NCBI RefSeq assembly: GCF_900095695.1
Contig: NZ_FMIQ01000014.1
Span: forward strand, 62,001 to 126,000
Reading direction: 5' to 3'
Source: Hafnia alvei
Lineage (GTDB): Bacteria > Pseudomonadota > Gammaproteobacteria > Enterobacterales > Enterobacteriaceae
DNA length: 64,000 nucleotides
Made by a program: the position numbers and the translations under genes. Every line of letters begins with the position of its first letter. Within the stretch, counting starts at the first letter, position 1. Shown in pieces: positions 52,293-62,306 of the stretch. Below the pieces are notes generated by a model, which was given only the letters and a program-made list of their open reading frames with translations, was not told the DNA's origin and searched no databases.

Positions 52293-55200
52293 ATGCGCCT
52301 GATTACCAAATTGTTGATAACCGGGTTACTGATGTTATCCCTTCCACTTAGTGCGAACGCCGCACTGAATGAGCAACAGCTCGCCCAAGAACTCAAACAA
52401 GCCGAATCCAATAAAAATACCCCCAATCAGGCTGAACTGGTTGAGGCGCTTCAGAGCGCAATTAACTGGCTTAATGAGAGTAAAGCGTCTGCTCAGCGTA
52501 CTCAGCAATATCAGAAATCCATCAGCGATTTCCCCAAACTCACGCGAGAACTCCGCCAACAGCTCAGCGATGAAAGCACCCCACCGCTGCCCGCGGCATC
52601 GATACCTGCTAGCGACGCAGAACAACAAATTCTGCAAATTAGCAGCCAGCTGCTGGAAGTTTCACGTCAGTTACAGCAAGAACTCGACCGCTCGCGTGTT
52701 ATCAGTGATTCGCTGAGTCAGGTTCCCCTCAAACAGGCTACCGCCCGCAAGGACTTAACGGAGGCCGAACGCCGCCTGCAAAATCTGGTTGTCACCAGTT
52801 CTCCGTTGGCGCAGGCGCAATCAAACCAGCTACAGGCCGAGGTCGCGGCACGTAAAGCGTTGGTCGACGAACTCGAGCTGGAACAGCTTTCTGCTAATAA
52901 CCGTCAGGAATTGGCGCGTCTACAGGCAGATGTACTGCGCAAACGCCATGAGCGCCTCGATCTTCAGTTACAAGATTTGCGTAACTCGCTGAATATTCAA
53001 CGTCAGCGTGAAGCCGAACAGGCCTTAGAACGAACTCAACAATTAGTTGAACAAAGCGGGGATTTACCCAAATCAATTTCCGAACAGCTAAAAATCAATC
53101 AGGAACTATCCCGCGCATTGAATGAGCAAGCGGCGCGCATGGATGATATTGCCAATCAACAGCGAACCGCCGCGGCGCAAACTATTCAGGTGCGTCAGGC
53201 TCTAAGCACCATTCGTGAACAAGCCCAGTGGCTAGGAGTTTCCACCGCGTTAGGGGAAACGCTACGTGCGCAGGTTGCGCGTTTGCCTGATATGCCTAAA
53301 CCGCAGCAGCTCGATGGGGATATGGCCAAACTGCGTGTTCAACGTCTATCTTTTGAAAACCTGCTCAACAAAATTGAACCGGCCGCCGACTATAAACAAA
53401 ACGATGGTAAGCCCTTAACAGCTTCACAGCAGCGTTTGTTACAGCCGCAGCTTAAAACACAGCGCGAGCTACTGAACTCGCTGCTTTCCGGCTGTGATTC
53501 GCAAATCCTAGAATTAACCAAGCTCAAAGTCGCCAACACCCAGCTTATTGATGCGCTGACCGAGATTAAAGACGCCACCCACCGTTATCTTTTCTGGGCG
53601 GCAGACGTCGATCCTCTAGGCGTGAGTGCACCGTTAGACGTTATACAGAGCCTCAACCGCCTGCTGTCATTGGATACGCTTTCTCAGCTTAGCCAAGCGT
53701 TTCTCATGATGCTAACCACGAAAGAAACGCTGTTACCGCTGTTTGGTGCCCTATTACTGGTTGGCTTTAGTTTTTATTCTCGCCGCCATTATCAGGCCTT
53801 TATGGAGCGTGCCAGCAGTAAGGTTGGTAAAGTAACCCAAGACCATATTTCGCTCACGCTGCGCACGGTGTTCTGGTCAATTCTCGTGGCGTTGCCGCTG
53901 CCGGTGCTGTGGGCGGCGTTAGGTTATGGATTACAAAATGCATGGCCTTACCCGATGGCCGTTGCCATCGGTGATGGCGTAACGGCTGCGTTACCGGTGC
54001 TGTGGGCATTTATGATCAGCGCCGCATTTGCCCATCCAAACGGACTGTTCATTGCGCATTTCCGTTGGGAAGAACAACCGGTTAAGCGCGCAATGCGTTA
54101 CTACCTCATGTCGATTTGGCTGATCGTGCCGCTGCTAATGGCGCTCGTCACCTTCGATAATCTCGACGATCGTGCGTTTGCAGGCTCGCTGGGGCGCGCC
54201 TGTTTCATCATGCTTTGTGTGGCGCTCAGCCTGCTAACCACCAGCCTGAAACGTGCAGGCATCCCGCTTTACCTCAACAAGCAGGGCGACGGCGAAAATC
54301 TCATTAACCATGCGCTGTGGTGGATTTTGCTGTGTGCACCGCTGGTAGCCGCTTTCGCTTCTCTGCTGGGCTATTTCAACACGGCGCAAATTTTATTAGC
54401 CCGTCTAGAAAGCTCGGTGGCCATCTGGTTCATCTTGTTAGTGGTGTATTACATCATCCGCCGTTGGATGTTGATTCAGCGCCGCCGTATCGCCTTTGAG
54501 CGAGCCAAACAGCGCCGTGCAGAACGCTTAGAGAAGCGAACCAAGGGTGAAGAAGACTCAACTCCGCACAGCGTCGAAGGGAGTCAGGACATTGAAGAGC
54601 CAGTGGTCGATCTCGACGCTATCAGTGCTCAATCGCTTCGGTTGGTTCGTTCGATTCTTACCATGATTGCGCTGGTATCGCTTATTTGGCTGTGGTCTGA
54701 ATTACATTCAGCCTTCGCATTTTTAGAGAACATTCGTCTGTGGGATGTGACCAGCTCATCGCAGGGAGTTGAAAGCCTGCAGCCTATTACGCTCGGCGCG
54801 GTGCTAATCGCGATATTAGTCATGATCGTCACGGTGCAGCTAGTCAAAAACCTGCCAGCGCTGCTGGAACTTGGGTTGCTGCAACACCTTGATTTAACGC
54901 CAGGCACCGGATACGCCATTACCACCATCACCAAATATCTGTTGTTGTTGATAGGCGGTCTAATTGGCTTCTCAATGTTGGGTATTGAATGGGCGAAATT
55001 ACAATGGTTGGTCGCCGCTCTGACCCTCGGTTTGGGCTTCGGTTTACAGGAGATCGTTGCTAACTTTGCCTCAGGTCTGATCATCTTGTTTGAAAAACCG
55101 ATCCGCATCGGCGATACCGTGACAATCCGCGATCTCACCGGATCCGTGACCAAAATCAATACGCGCGCAACCACGATTTCAGACTGGGACCGCAAAGAGA

Positions 55201-55610
55201 TCATTGTGCCCAACAAGGCCTTTATTACTGAGCAATTTATCAACTGGTCGTTAAGCGATGCCGTCACCCGTGTTGTGCTTACCGTTCCTGCCGAGGCAAC
55301 AGCCAGTAGCCAAGAAGTAACAGACGTTCTGCTTGAAGCGGCATCCAAATGCTCGCTGGTGTTAGAAACGCCCGCGCCAGAGGCATATCTTGTGGATATA
55401 CAACAAGGGATCCAGATTTTCGAGCTGCGTATTTACGCTGCTGAAATGGCGCACCGCATGCCACTGCGACACGAGATCCATCAGTTGATCTTGGCTGGCT
55501 TCCAGCAGCACGATCTGAAACTGCCGTTCCCACCGTTCCAAGTGAGCACCGATACATTGCGGCAGGCGCGAGGAAGTATAAGAAGGACGTTTACGACTGG
55601 GGGGCTATAA
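52293..55610 (+). CDS. mscM: MscM, miniconductance mechanosensitive channel
   Basis: 1105 residues (E. coli YjeP/MscM 1107). It opens on membrane tension during osmotic downshock. A signal peptide (LLITGLLMLSLPLSANA) leads to a ~450-residue Gln/Leu-rich coiled-coil periplasmic domain. About ten membrane helices follow from residue 485. The MscS core at the end has the pore helix GLGFGLQEIVANFASGLIILFEKPIRIGD and the beta domain TVTIRDLTGSVTKINTRATTISDWDRKEIIVPN. GGAAGAG is before the ATG. The E. coli operon with psd is kept, apart from the ERIC insertion. Confidence 0.96.
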   Translation: MRLITKLLITGLLMLSLPLSANAALNEQQLAQELKQAESNKNTPNQAELVEALQSAINWLNESKASAQRTQQYQKSISDFPKLTRELRQQLSDESTPPLPAASIPASDAEQQILQISSQLLEVSRQLQQELDRSRVISDSLSQVPLKQATARKDLTEAERRLQNLVVTSSPLAQAQSNQLQAEVAARKALVDELELEQLSANNRQELARLQADVLRKRHERLDLQLQDLRNSLNIQRQREAEQALERTQQLVEQSGDLPKSISEQLKINQELSRALNEQAARMDDIANQQRTAAAQTIQVRQALSTIREQAQWLGVSTALGETLRAQVARLPDMPKPQQLDGDMAKLRVQRLSFENLLNKIEPAADYKQNDGKPLTASQQRLLQPQLKTQRELLNSLLSGCDSQILELTKLKVANTQLIDALTEIKDATHRYLFWAADVDPLGVSAPLDVIQSLNRLLSLDTLSQLSQAFLMMLTTKETLLPLFGALLLVGFSFYSRRHYQAFMERASSKVGKVTQDHISLTLRTVFWSILVALPLPVLWAALGYGLQNAWPYPMAVAIGDGVTAALPVLWAFMISAAFAHPNGLFIAHFRWEEQPVKRAMRYYLMSIWLIVPLLMALVTFDNLDDRAFAGSLGRACFIMLCVALSLLTTSLKRAGIPLYLNKQGDGENLINHALWWILLCAPLVAAFASLLGYFNTAQILLARLESSVAIWFILLVVYYIIRRWMLIQRRRIAFERAKQRRAERLEKRTKGEEDSTPHSVEGSQDIEEPVVDLDAISAQSLRLVRSILTMIALVSLIWLWSELHSAFAFLENIRLWDVTSSSQGVESLQPITLGAVLIAILVMIVTVQLVKNLPALLELGLLQHLDLTPGTGYAITTITKYLLLLIGGLIGFSMLGIEWAKLQWLVAALTLGLGFGLQEIVANFASGLIILFEKPIRIGDTVTIRDLTGSVTKINTRATTISDWDRKEIIVPNKAFITEQFINWSLSDAVTRVVLTVPAEATASSQEVTDVLLEAASKCSLVLETPAPEAYLVDIQQGIQIFELRIYAAEMAHRMPLRHEIHQLILAGFQQHDLKLPFPPFQVSTDTLRQARGSIRRTFTTGGL

Positions 55611-55659
55611 CCTCAGTTATTAAATAACGATGAGAAACTTTGCCTGCCATAAATGCAAT

Positions 55660-56167
55660 GGCGGTGTAAGGTTTCGTTCGCCTATCCGCTGCTGTATTCA
55701 TATACAAACTACGTAGTAGGCGACCGATGAGGGGCGCCAGCGCGCGCCCCTTCAATCCTCGCGCTTTTTATCCGAGACGCCATCTCCGCTCCGGTTTGGT
55801 ATCGCCCATCCCGGGCGCCCCAAACTCCACCGGTACATCCCTGTACCGGCGGCTCTCTCTACCAAGACTTAAACGATTAAAAGATAAGAAAGAAGAGATA
55901 ATAAAATCTTTGTCTTTTTTATGTTTAAAAAATGCGATTTAGAGCCGCCAGCAGGGATGCTGGTGGCAGGTTGAGGGCGCACAGGACGTGCGCTCCGAGA
56001 CCGGTCGGCCAAACGACTCGGTGAAAAGCGCGAGAGTGAAGAGGTTGCGCGCTGGCAACCTCTTCTCGGACGCCTACGTCTGCGGTTTCATAGAAACACA
56101 AATGCTCACGGGCGGACGAAATCTTTCACCGCTCTCACATAAAAGATTCTAAATGCAAGGCAGCGTG
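55660..56167. repeat. Palindromic GGA-hairpin repeat, copy 2
   Basis: A ~508-bp element between convergent mscM and epmA, the partner of 17733-18240. Left arm 55662-55860, AT-rich centre, right arm 55938-56135. It keeps the same hairpins: GGGGCGC/GCGCCCC with a CAGCGC loop near 55732-55750; CCACCGGTACA/TGTACCGGCGG; GCCGCCAGCA/TGCTGGTGGC with loop GGGA; GCGCAC/GTGCGC with AGGAC; AGAGGTTGC/GCAACCTCT with loop GCGCTG. Several stems differ from copy 1 but remain paired. The central AT-rich part is the least conserved. No protein is encoded. Confidence 0.9.
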
Positions 56168-56185
56168 GCTTGAGCCAAAAATTAC

Positions 56186-57163
56186 CTACGCCCTATCCAC
56201 CGGAAACGCAATCACTTCACTTAACCGTTCTGCTTTAAGCGCCAGCATAATCAATCGATCAACGCCAAGTGCGACACCCGAGCAATCCGGCAAACCGTGC
56301 TCTAGTGCCGCCAGCAGATTCTCATCCAGTGGATGCTCTGGCAAGCCCATTGCAGCGCGTTTACGGTTATCTTGTTCAAAGCGCATACGCTGCTCGCGTG
56401 CATCCGTTAACTCATGGAAACCATTCGCCAGTTCGATGCCTTTGTAATAGACCTCAAAACGCTCTGCCACACGGTGATCTTCGGTGCTGATTTGCGCTAA
56501 AGAAGCCTGCGAGGCAGGGAAATGATACACAAACGTTGGCTTATCACGGCCAATATTCGGCTCCACGCCAAAGGTAAACAGCAGCTGTAGCAGCGTATCG
56601 CGATCTTCTTCTTGATCGGCCACGTTGCTCAGATCGAGCTTCGCCGCCACTTCGCGCAGCTGTACTTTATCGGCAGAAAGCGGATCCATATCCAAATGAC
56701 GAATAAACGCCTGCTGATAGGACAGCGTTTCGGCGCTGTCGCATTCCAATACCTGTTGCAGAAGATCGTCGACTTCATTCATTAAACGGTACATGTCGTA
56801 GTGTGGGCGATACCACTCCAGCATGCTGAATTCAGGATTATGATGTCGACCTGACTCTTCATTGCGGAAGCTTTTTCCGAGCTGATAGATAGGACCACTG
56901 CCTGCAGCTAACAGGCGCTTCATGTGGTATTCCGGGCTGGTCATCATGTATAGCGTCATGCCCTGCGCCGCACCAGGGCCCACAAAGTGGGTTTGGAATG
57001 GCACAAGATGAATGTCCGTTACCGTGGCCTGACTCATCGCAGGCGTGTCGACTTCAAGAACACCGCGGTCCGAGAAAAATCGGCGAATGGTGGACACGAT
57101 TGTCGCGCGCTTCAACAAATTGGCGATAGGGGCACTTGGCTGCCAGCTTGCCGTTTCGCTCAT
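56186..57163 (-). CDS. epmA: EpmA, EF-P (R)-beta-lysine ligase
   Basis: 325 residues from the ATG at 57163, the E. coli length. A class II lysyl-tRNA synthetase paralogue without the anticodon-binding domain. It attaches (R)-beta-lysine to K34 of elongation factor P. Motif 2 region [24 protein letters not shown] and motif 3 [14 protein letters not shown] are present, with the pocket [24 protein letters not shown] is eight bases before the ATG; 25 codons further upstream are open but not conserved. efp and epmB are at the right end of the window. Confidence 0.97.
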   Translation of the reverse strand: MSETASWQPSAPIANLLKRATIVSTIRRFFSDRGVLEVDTPAMSQATVTDIHLVPFQTHFVGPGAAQGMTLYMMTSPEYHMKRLLAAGSGPIYQLGKSFRNEESGRHHNPEFSMLEWYRPHYDMYRLMNEVDDLLQQVLECDSAETLSYQQAFIRHLDMDPLSADKVQLREVAAKLDLSNVADQEEDRDTLLQLLFTFGVEPNIGRDKPTFVYHFPASQASLAQISTEDHRVAERFEVYYKGIELANGFHELTDAREQRMRFEQDNRKRAAMGLPEHPLDENLLAALEHGLPDCSGVALGVDRLIMLALKAERLSEVIAFPVDRA

Positions 57164-57581
57164 GATAATTACTCCGCTATAAAACAGGATGTGCAGTCTA
57201 CCCGCATCATCGCAGGCAGACAAACCATTGGCGCTCACTGAGTGAGCTAATAACCACTAGGCAAAACTATTGGCTGCTCTATATTCTTTAAAAAGAACAT
57301 AAAATAAATAAAAACCACGAGAACAGGCAAAAATAGCGCTGATATCACATTTTTGTACTACGGTTATTAGGAAAAACAGCAAAACAATCGATCACATCAA
57401 GTTTCTACTACTTCGTTTTAGGTATAATTTCATCACTTGAACTTATAAATCCTAGCCATTCCCGATGCGTACTAAAAGAGAGCAACTGTTTGAATATCTG
57501 CTACTACTTCTCTTTAGTGCGACATTTGGAATGGTTATTCATTTTAATTGATATTGACAATTGATCACCCGGAGGAATGCA
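57164..57581 (+). other. Divergent epmA/frdA intergenic region
   Basis: 418 bases. Apart from the FNR-like site and -10 box, it has an AT-rich stretch and no gene. The frdA ribosome site GGAGGAATGCA ends the region. An in-frame TTG at 57561 is not the start. Confidence 0.55.
57388..57428 (+). promoter_or_regulatory. frd promoter with FNR-like site
   Basis: TCGAT-CAC-ATCAA (57388-57400) resembles the FNR site of the E. coli frd promoter, with one half perfect. TATAAT (57423-57428) would start transcription near 57435, so the FNR site is centred about -41, the class II activation position. E. coli frd is FNR-activated without oxygen and NarL-repressed by nitrate. Confidence 0.65.
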
Positions 57582-59381
57582 GTGCAAACCTTTAACGCAG
57601 ACCTTGCCATCGTCGGGGCAGGGGGTGCTGGTTTACGTGCAGCAATTGCAGCAGCGGAAGCCAACCCTCAACTGAAGATCGCGCTTATCTCTAAAGTATA
57701 TCCAATGCGTAGCCACACCGTGGCCGCAGAAGGCGGATCAGCGGCCGTTACTCAGGCTCACGACTCATACGACTACCATTTCAACGATACCGTTGCTGGT
57801 GGTGACTGGCTTTGTGAACAGGATGTGGTGGATCATTTCGTCCATAACTGTCCTCGCGAAATGGCTCAGCTTGAGCAATGGGGTTGCCCTTGGAGCCGTA
57901 AACCTGACGGTTCCGTTAACGTTCGCCGTTTTGGCGGGATGAAGATTGAGCGTACATGGTTCGCCGCGGATAAAACCGGCTTCCATATGCTGCACACTCT
58001 TTTCCAAACTTCCTTAAAATATCCACAGATTCAGCGCTTTGATGAGCACTTCGTTCTCGACATTCTGGTCGACGAAGGCAAAGCACGCGGCCTTGTTGCC
58101 ATGAATATGATGGAAGGTACTCTGGTTCAGATCCGTGCAAACGCCGTGGTTATGGCAACAGGCGGCGCAGGCCGTGTGTATCGCTACAACACCAATGGCG
58201 GCATCGTGACCGGCGACGGTATGGGCATGGCGTTAGATCACGGTATTCCTTTACGCGATATGGAATTTGTTCAGTATCACCCAACCGGCCTGCCGGGTTC
58301 AGGGATCCTGATGACTGAAGGCTGTCGTGGTGAAGGTGGTATTCTGGTCAACAAAGATGGCTATCGCTATCTGCAAGACTACGGAATGGGCCCTGAAACC
58401 CCACTCGGCGAACCAAAAAACAAATACATGGAACTGGGTCCACGCGACAAAGTTTCTCAGGCATTCTGGCACGAGTGGCGCGCAGGTCGCACCATCTCTA
58501 CTCCGCGCGGCGACGTGGTCTATCTGGACCTGCGTCATCTGGGTGAGAAAAAACTGCTGGAGCGTCTGCCGTTCATCTGTGAGCTGTCTAAAGCTTACGT
58601 GGGCGTCGATCCGGTTAAAGAGCCGATCCCAGTTCGTCCAACTGCGCACTACACCATGGGTGGTATTGAAACCAACCAGACCTGCGAAACCCGCATTCAG
58701 GGTCTATTCGCCGTGGGTGAATGTTCTTCTGTTGGTCTGCACGGTGCAAACCGTCTGGGTTCTAACTCTCTGGCAGAGCTGGTGGTATTTGGCCGCGTTG
58801 CGGGCGAACACGCTGTTCAGCGCTCACAGGAAGCGACTCCGGCTAACGGCAGCGCGCTAGATGCACAGGCAAAAGACGTTGAAGCACGTCTGCACGCGCT
58901 GGCTAATCAGGAAGGTACTGAAAGCTGGGCGAAAATCCGTGACGAGATGGGCATGTCAATGGAAGAAGGCTGTGGTATCTACCGTACTACTGACCTGATG
59001 CAGAAAACCGTTGATAAATTGGCCGAACTGAAAGAACGTTTCAAACGCGTCAAAATCACTGATAACTCTAGCGTCTTCAATACCGACCTACTGTACACCA
59101 TCGAATTGGGTCACGGCCTGAACGTGGCTGAATGTATGGCTCATGCGGCAATCAACCGTAAAGAATCCCGTGGCGCGCATCAGCGTCTGGATGAAGGTTG
59201 CACCGAGCGTGATGACGTTAACTTCCTGAAGCACACCCTGACATTCAAAAATGCCGACGGCCTCGCCCCACGCATTGAATACAGCGACGTGAAAATTACC
59301 AAACTGCAACCAGCGAAACGTGTATACGGTGCTGAAGCAGAAGCTCAGGATGCAAAGAATAAGGAGCAAGCGAATGGCTGA
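57582..59381 (+). CDS. frdA: Fumarate reductase flavoprotein subunit
   Basis: 599 residues from the GTG at 57582 (E. coli 602). It reduces fumarate to succinate as the end of anaerobic respiration, on the inner face of the membrane. The FAD fold [16 protein letters not shown] is near the N-terminus. The covalent flavin histidine H45 lies in [11 protein letters not shown]. The active-site parts [37 protein letters not shown] and [21 protein letters not shown] are intact. GGAGGA stands before the GTG, as in E. coli. frdB starts inside its last codons. Confidence 0.98.
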   Translation: MQTFNADLAIVGAGGAGLRAAIAAAEANPQLKIALISKVYPMRSHTVAAEGGSAAVTQAHDSYDYHFNDTVAGGDWLCEQDVVDHFVHNCPREMAQLEQWGCPWSRKPDGSVNVRRFGGMKIERTWFAADKTGFHMLHTLFQTSLKYPQIQRFDEHFVLDILVDEGKARGLVAMNMMEGTLVQIRANAVVMATGGAGRVYRYNTNGGIVTGDGMGMALDHGIPLRDMEFVQYHPTGLPGSGILMTEGCRGEGGILVNKDGYRYLQDYGMGPETPLGEPKNKYMELGPRDKVSQAFWHEWRAGRTISTPRGDVVYLDLRHLGEKKLLERLPFICELSKAYVGVDPVKEPIPVRPTAHYTMGGIETNQTCETRIQGLFAVGECSSVGLHGANRLGSNSLAELVVFGRVAGEHAVQRSQEATPANGSALDAQAKDVEARLHALANQEGTESWAKIRDEMGMSMEEGCGIYRTTDLMQKTVDKLAELKERFKRVKITDNSSVFNTDLLYTIELGHGLNVAECMAHAAINRKESRGAHQRLDEGCTERDDVNFLKHTLTFKNADGLAPRIEYSDVKITKLQPAKRVYGAEAEAQDAKNKEQANG

Positions 59382-60108
59382 GATGAAAATCTTAAAAATG
59401 GAAGTCATGCGCTATAACCCAGAACAGGATGCCGAGCCGCATTTCGTGACGTATGACGTCCCGTATGACGAAACGACTTCCCTGCTGGATGCGTTAGGCT
59501 ACATCAAAGATAATCTGGCTGCCGACCTGTCTTACCGCTGGTCTTGCCGTATGGCAATCTGTGGCTCTTGCGGCATGATGGTTGACCGCGTGCCTAAGCT
59601 GGCGTGTAAAACCTTCCTGCGTGACTACCCAACCGGTATGCGCGTTGAAGCGTTAGGCAACTTCCCAGTAGAACGCGATCTGGTGGTCGATATGACTCAC
59701 TTTATCGAAAGTCTGGAAGCCATTAAGCCATACATCATCGGTAACAACCGTAAACCAGAAGACGGCACCAACCTGCAGACCCCAGCTCAGATGGAAAAAT
59801 ACCATCAGTTCTCCGGCTGCATTAACTGTGGTCTGTGCTACGCAGCCTGCCCACAGTTTGGTCTGAACCCTGAGTTCATCGGCCCAGCCGCTATCACTCT
59901 GGCACACCGTTACAATCTGGATACCCGTGACCACGGGAAGAAAGAGCGTATGCCTGTTCTGAACTCCGATAACGGCGTTTGGACTTGTACCTTCGTCGGT
60001 TATTGCTCAGAAGTTTGTCCAAAACACGTCGACCCAGCCGCAGCTATCCAGCAAGGCAAAGTTGAAAGTGCGAAAGACTTCATGATCGCGATGCTGAAAC
60101 CGCAATAA
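59374..60108 (+). CDS. frdB: Fumarate reductase iron-sulfur subunit
   Basis: 244 residues, as in E. coli. It carries electrons from menaquinol to FrdA. The 2Fe-2S site is [14 protein letters not shown] followed by LACKTF; the 4Fe-4S and 3Fe-4S sites are [12 protein letters not shown] and [17 protein letters not shown]. The ATG at 59374 overlaps frdA by eight bases, with AAGGAG upstream. An earlier in-frame ATG at 59320 is inside frdA and not conserved. Confidence 0.98.
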   Translation: MAEMKILKMEVMRYNPEQDAEPHFVTYDVPYDETTSLLDALGYIKDNLAADLSYRWSCRMAICGSCGMMVDRVPKLACKTFLRDYPTGMRVEALGNFPVERDLVVDMTHFIESLEAIKPYIIGNNRKPEDGTNLQTPAQMEKYHQFSGCINCGLCYAACPQFGLNPEFIGPAAITLAHRYNLDTRDHGKKERMPVLNSDNGVWTCTFVGYCSEVCPKHVDPAAAIQQGKVESAKDFMIAMLKPQ

Positions 60109-60122
60109 GGGAGGATGAATCA

Positions 60123-60521
60123 ATGACGACTTCAACTAAACGCAAACCTTATGTGCGTGGCATGCAGGCTAACTGGTGGCAGAAACTCGGTTTCTACAAA
60201 TTCTATATGCTGCGTGAGAGCTCTGCTCTGGGCAACGTATGGTTCAGCATCGTGCTGATTTATGGAATTTTCTCCATGAAAGACGGCGCTGCTGGCTGGG
60301 AAAGCTTTGTCGCTTTCTTACAGAACCCACTGGTACTGATCCTGAACATCATCTCATTGCTTCTGGCTGCACTTCATACCAAAACCTGGTTTGAGCTTGC
60401 TCCAAAAGCGGCCAATATCGTGGTTGGTGACACGAAAATGGGCCCTGGTCCGGTGATCAAAGCCCTTTGGGTTGTGACCATCATTGCGACTGTGGTCATT
60501 TTGGCCGTTACCCTGCTATAA
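60123..60521 (+). CDS. frdC: Fumarate reductase membrane anchor subunit C
   Basis: 132 residues (E. coli 131). Three membrane helices: [31 protein letters not shown] and [19 protein letters not shown]. With FrdD it holds the menaquinol site and anchors Frd[33 protein letters not shown] is typical of the N-terminus. It follows frdB after 14 bases with GGGAGGATGAATC as its ribosome site. Confidence 0.97.
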   Translation: MTTSTKRKPYVRGMQANWWQKLGFYKFYMLRESSALGNVWFSIVLIYGIFSMKDGAAGWESFVAFLQNPLVLILNIISLLLAALHTKTWFELAPKAANIVVGDTKMGPGPVIKALWVVTIIATVVILAVTLL

Positions 60522-60538
60522 CCGTAAAGGAGAACATT

Positions 60539-60895
60539 GTGGATAATAAAGTATACAAACGTTCTGACGAGCCGGTTTTCTGGGGGCTATTTGGTGCAGG
60601 CGGCATGTGGGGGGCAATCATTGCGCCCGTCGTAATTCTGATCGTTGGCATCATGCTGCCTCTGGGCTGGTTCCCAGATGCACTGACTTTCGAACGTGCG
60701 CTGAGCTTCAGCCAGAGCTTCATTGGCCGTATTTTCTGGCTGCTGATGATCATTCTGCCGCTGTGGTGTGGTCTGCACCGTATGCATCACATGATGCATG
60801 ACCTGAAAATCCACGTACCTGCGGGTAAGTGGGTATTCTACGGTTTAGCAGCGATTCTAAGCGTGGTTGCGCTGATCGGCGTATTCACGCTGTAA
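60539..60895 (+). CDS. frdD: Fumarate reductase membrane anchor subunit D
   Basis: 118 residues from the GTG at 60539 (E. coli 119). It is the second membrane anchor. [24 protein letters not shown] begins the first helix; two further helices are [31 protein letters not shown] and [31 protein letters not shown] lies before the GTG. The frame is open to 60467, but that part lies in frdC. Confidence 0.97.
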   Translation: MDNKVYKRSDEPVFWGLFGAGGMWGAIIAPVVILIVGIMLPLGWFPDALTFERALSFSQSFIGRIFWLLMIILPLWCGLHRMHHMMHDLKIHVPAGKWVFYGLAAILSVVALIGVFTL

Positions 60896-60915
60896 TTAGC
60901 CATTTCGCTGACTAT

Positions 60916-60945
60916 GAAAGCCTCCTCTTGGGAGGCTTTTTTATT
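60916..60945 (+). terminator. Terminator of frdABCD
   Basis: GCCTCC/GGAGGC (60920-60925 with 60931-60936) with A before and six T after. In E. coli the frdD terminator also serves as the ampC attenuator; here no ampC follows. Confidence 0.92.
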
Positions 60946-61004
60946 GGTTAGATTTCCACGATCGGGTCTACACTTTAACGGTATCCATTTGAAAAGGAGC
61001 CGTT

Positions 61005-61553
61005 ATGCCTGTTTGGTCTCGCATTGCCGCTGTTCTTACAGCACTGCTCTCCGTTGGCTGTAGTACTAAGCCACCGCCTGACGTTACCGTCGTCAGCGAC
61101 TTTCAATTGCCCCGCTATCTCGGCAACTGGTATGAAATTGCCCGGCTAAATCATCCTTTTGAACAGGGATTAGATCACGTCACGGCGCATTACAGCATGC
61201 GTGAAGACGGCGGTGTAAAGGTCGTTAATCGTGGATTTAACGCTGAAAAACACCAATGGAAGGAGAGTATCGGCAAGGCTTATTTCGTTCAGTCACCGAA
61301 CATTGCTTCGCTCAAGGTTTCTTTCTTCGGCCCATTTTACGGCGGTTACAACGTGATTGAGTTGGATAGCGAATATCGCTATGCGCTAATTTGCGGACCT
61401 AATAAGAACTATCTATGGATACTGGCGCGTACGCCTACCCTAGATGACAGCGTGAAGCAAAAGCTACTGGCAACCGCCCAGCGCTATGGATTTAAAACTC
61501 AGGATTTAATTTGGGTGAATCAATCACCTATCGATATGAGCCCGCCTCGATAG
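61005..61553 (+). CDS. blc: Outer-membrane lipocalin Blc
   Basis: 182 residues (E. coli 177). The signal peptide ends in a lipobox (LLSVGC|STKPPP), so it is lipid-anchored. The lipocalin motif YLGNWYEIARLNHPFEQGL is followed by YSMREDGGVKVVNRG, LKVSFFGPFYGGYNVIELD and NYLWILARTPTLDD. It binds fatty acids or lysophospholipids in E. coli and is induced in stationary phase. AAAGGAGCCGTT is before the ATG. It directly follows the frd operon because ampC is absent. Confidence 0.95.
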   Translation: MPVWSRIAAVLTALLSVGCSTKPPPDVTVVSDFQLPRYLGNWYEIARLNHPFEQGLDHVTAHYSMREDGGVKVVNRGFNAEKHQWKESIGKAYFVQSPNIASLKVSFFGPFYGGYNVIELDSEYRYALICGPNKNYLWILARTPTLDDSVKQKLLATAQRYGFKTQDLIWVNQSPIDMSPPR

Positions 61554-61583
61554 AGGCGAGCTGTAACGCGAGCGAGGCTAAGA

Positions 61584-61901
61584 TTATTGGCTACTGAATT
61601 TCAACCCCAGTATCCCGATAACGATCAGGCACAAGCTGATAATTCTCGGCAAGCTCGCTGATTCCCCCAGCAGCACAATCCCCATAATTGCCGCCCCTAC
61701 TGCGCCAATTCCCGTCCACACGGCATAAGCGGTGCCTGCCGGTAAAGTTTTCATCGCATGCGCCAGCAGCACCATACTCACTACCATGGCAGCAATAGTA
61801 ATAATGCTCGGCGTTAAACGAGAAAAACCATGGGTATATTTTAGGCCAATTGCCCAAACAACTTCCAAGAGACCAGCGACCATCAGAATGATCCAAGACA
61901 T
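61584..61901 (-). CDS. gdx: Guanidinium exporter Gdx (SugE)
   Basis: 105 residues from the ATG at 61901, the E. coli length. A small multidrug-resistance family protein with four helices: [61 protein letters not shown] and [16 protein letters not shown]. The glutamate in GLLEVVW and the GESAS loop mark the Gdx subtype, which exports guanidinium in exchange for protons. A guanidine-II riboswitch lies just upstream, which confirms the role. GTGGA is the ribosome site. Five earlier codons are open but not used. Confidence 0.97.
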   Translation of the reverse strand: MSWIILMVAGLLEVVWAIGLKYTHGFSRLTPSIITIAAMVVSMVLLAHAMKTLPAGTAYAVWTGIGAVGAAIMGIVLLGESASLPRIISLCLIVIGILGLKFSSQ

Positions 61902-61918
61902 GCGATTTATCCACAACG

Positions 61919-61963
61919 ATGGGGTCGTCCCCGAATTAAGATACGTACACAGGTCGTCCTGCG
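61919..61963 (-). promoter_or_regulatory. Guanidine-II riboswitch (mini-ykkC) of gdx
   Basis: On the minus strand two short hairpins carry ACGA loops: CAGG-ACGA-CCTG (61961-61950) and GGGG-ACGA-CCCC (61932-61921), joined by 17 bases. Twin ACGR tetraloops are the defining feature of guanidine-II riboswitches. The second hairpin lies 20-31 bases before the gdx ATG, so it can control ribosome access. It switches on translation of the exporter when guanidinium is bound. Confidence 0.95.
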
Positions 61964-62033
61964 CAGTTTTTTGAATGGTGAAGCGCGGTTAGAATACGAT
62001 GATTTTGAGAAAAAGTTAAGAAGAGGAAATATC

Positions 62034-62060
62034 AGGGCGTAGGCAACAAGACAACGCCCT
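62034..62060 (-). terminator. Hairpin after ecnB
   Basis: AGGGCGT/ACGCCCT (62034-62040 with 62054-62060), 13-base loop. On the minus strand GATATTTCC follows, a weak tail. Confidence 0.4.
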
Positions 62061-62079
62061 TGCGTATGACTAATAAAAG

Positions 62080-62211
62080 CTACTGTGCGGCGCGCTGAAT
62101 CGCCTGACCACCGGCCTCTACATCTTCACCCGCACCACGAGTGGTATTACAGCCAGCCAGAGCGGCAAGAACTAACAGAGAACATACTAATGCGATGCTT
62201 TTCTTAATCAT
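62080..62211 (-). CDS. ecnB: Entericidin B-type lipoprotein
   Basis: 43 residues. A short lipoprotein signal (IALVCSLLVLAALAGC) is followed by NTTRGAGEDVEAGGQAIQRAAQ, the entericidin signature around GxGEDxxxGG. In E. coli EcnB is the bacteriolytic member, made in stationary phase under sigma-S. It lies downstream of ecnA with its own 95-base gap, as in E. coli. The TAG stop is at 62080-62082. Confidence 0.9.
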   Translation of the reverse strand: MIKKSIALVCSLLVLAALAGCNTTRGAGEDVEAGGQAIQRAAQ

Positions 62212-62306
62212 TGCTATCTTCCTTATCTGCGATTTTAAAAGTAATGCCTTCTAAGCGTAGACAAGAAATCAGCAGTAGGCGAAAAAACATCACCGCGCTT
62301 AATTAA

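Noticed and set aside
54629-55348. 239-codon open frame opposite the MscS core of mscM
   Set aside because: Ser/Arg-rich shadow without start signals; mscM is conserved across this stretch.
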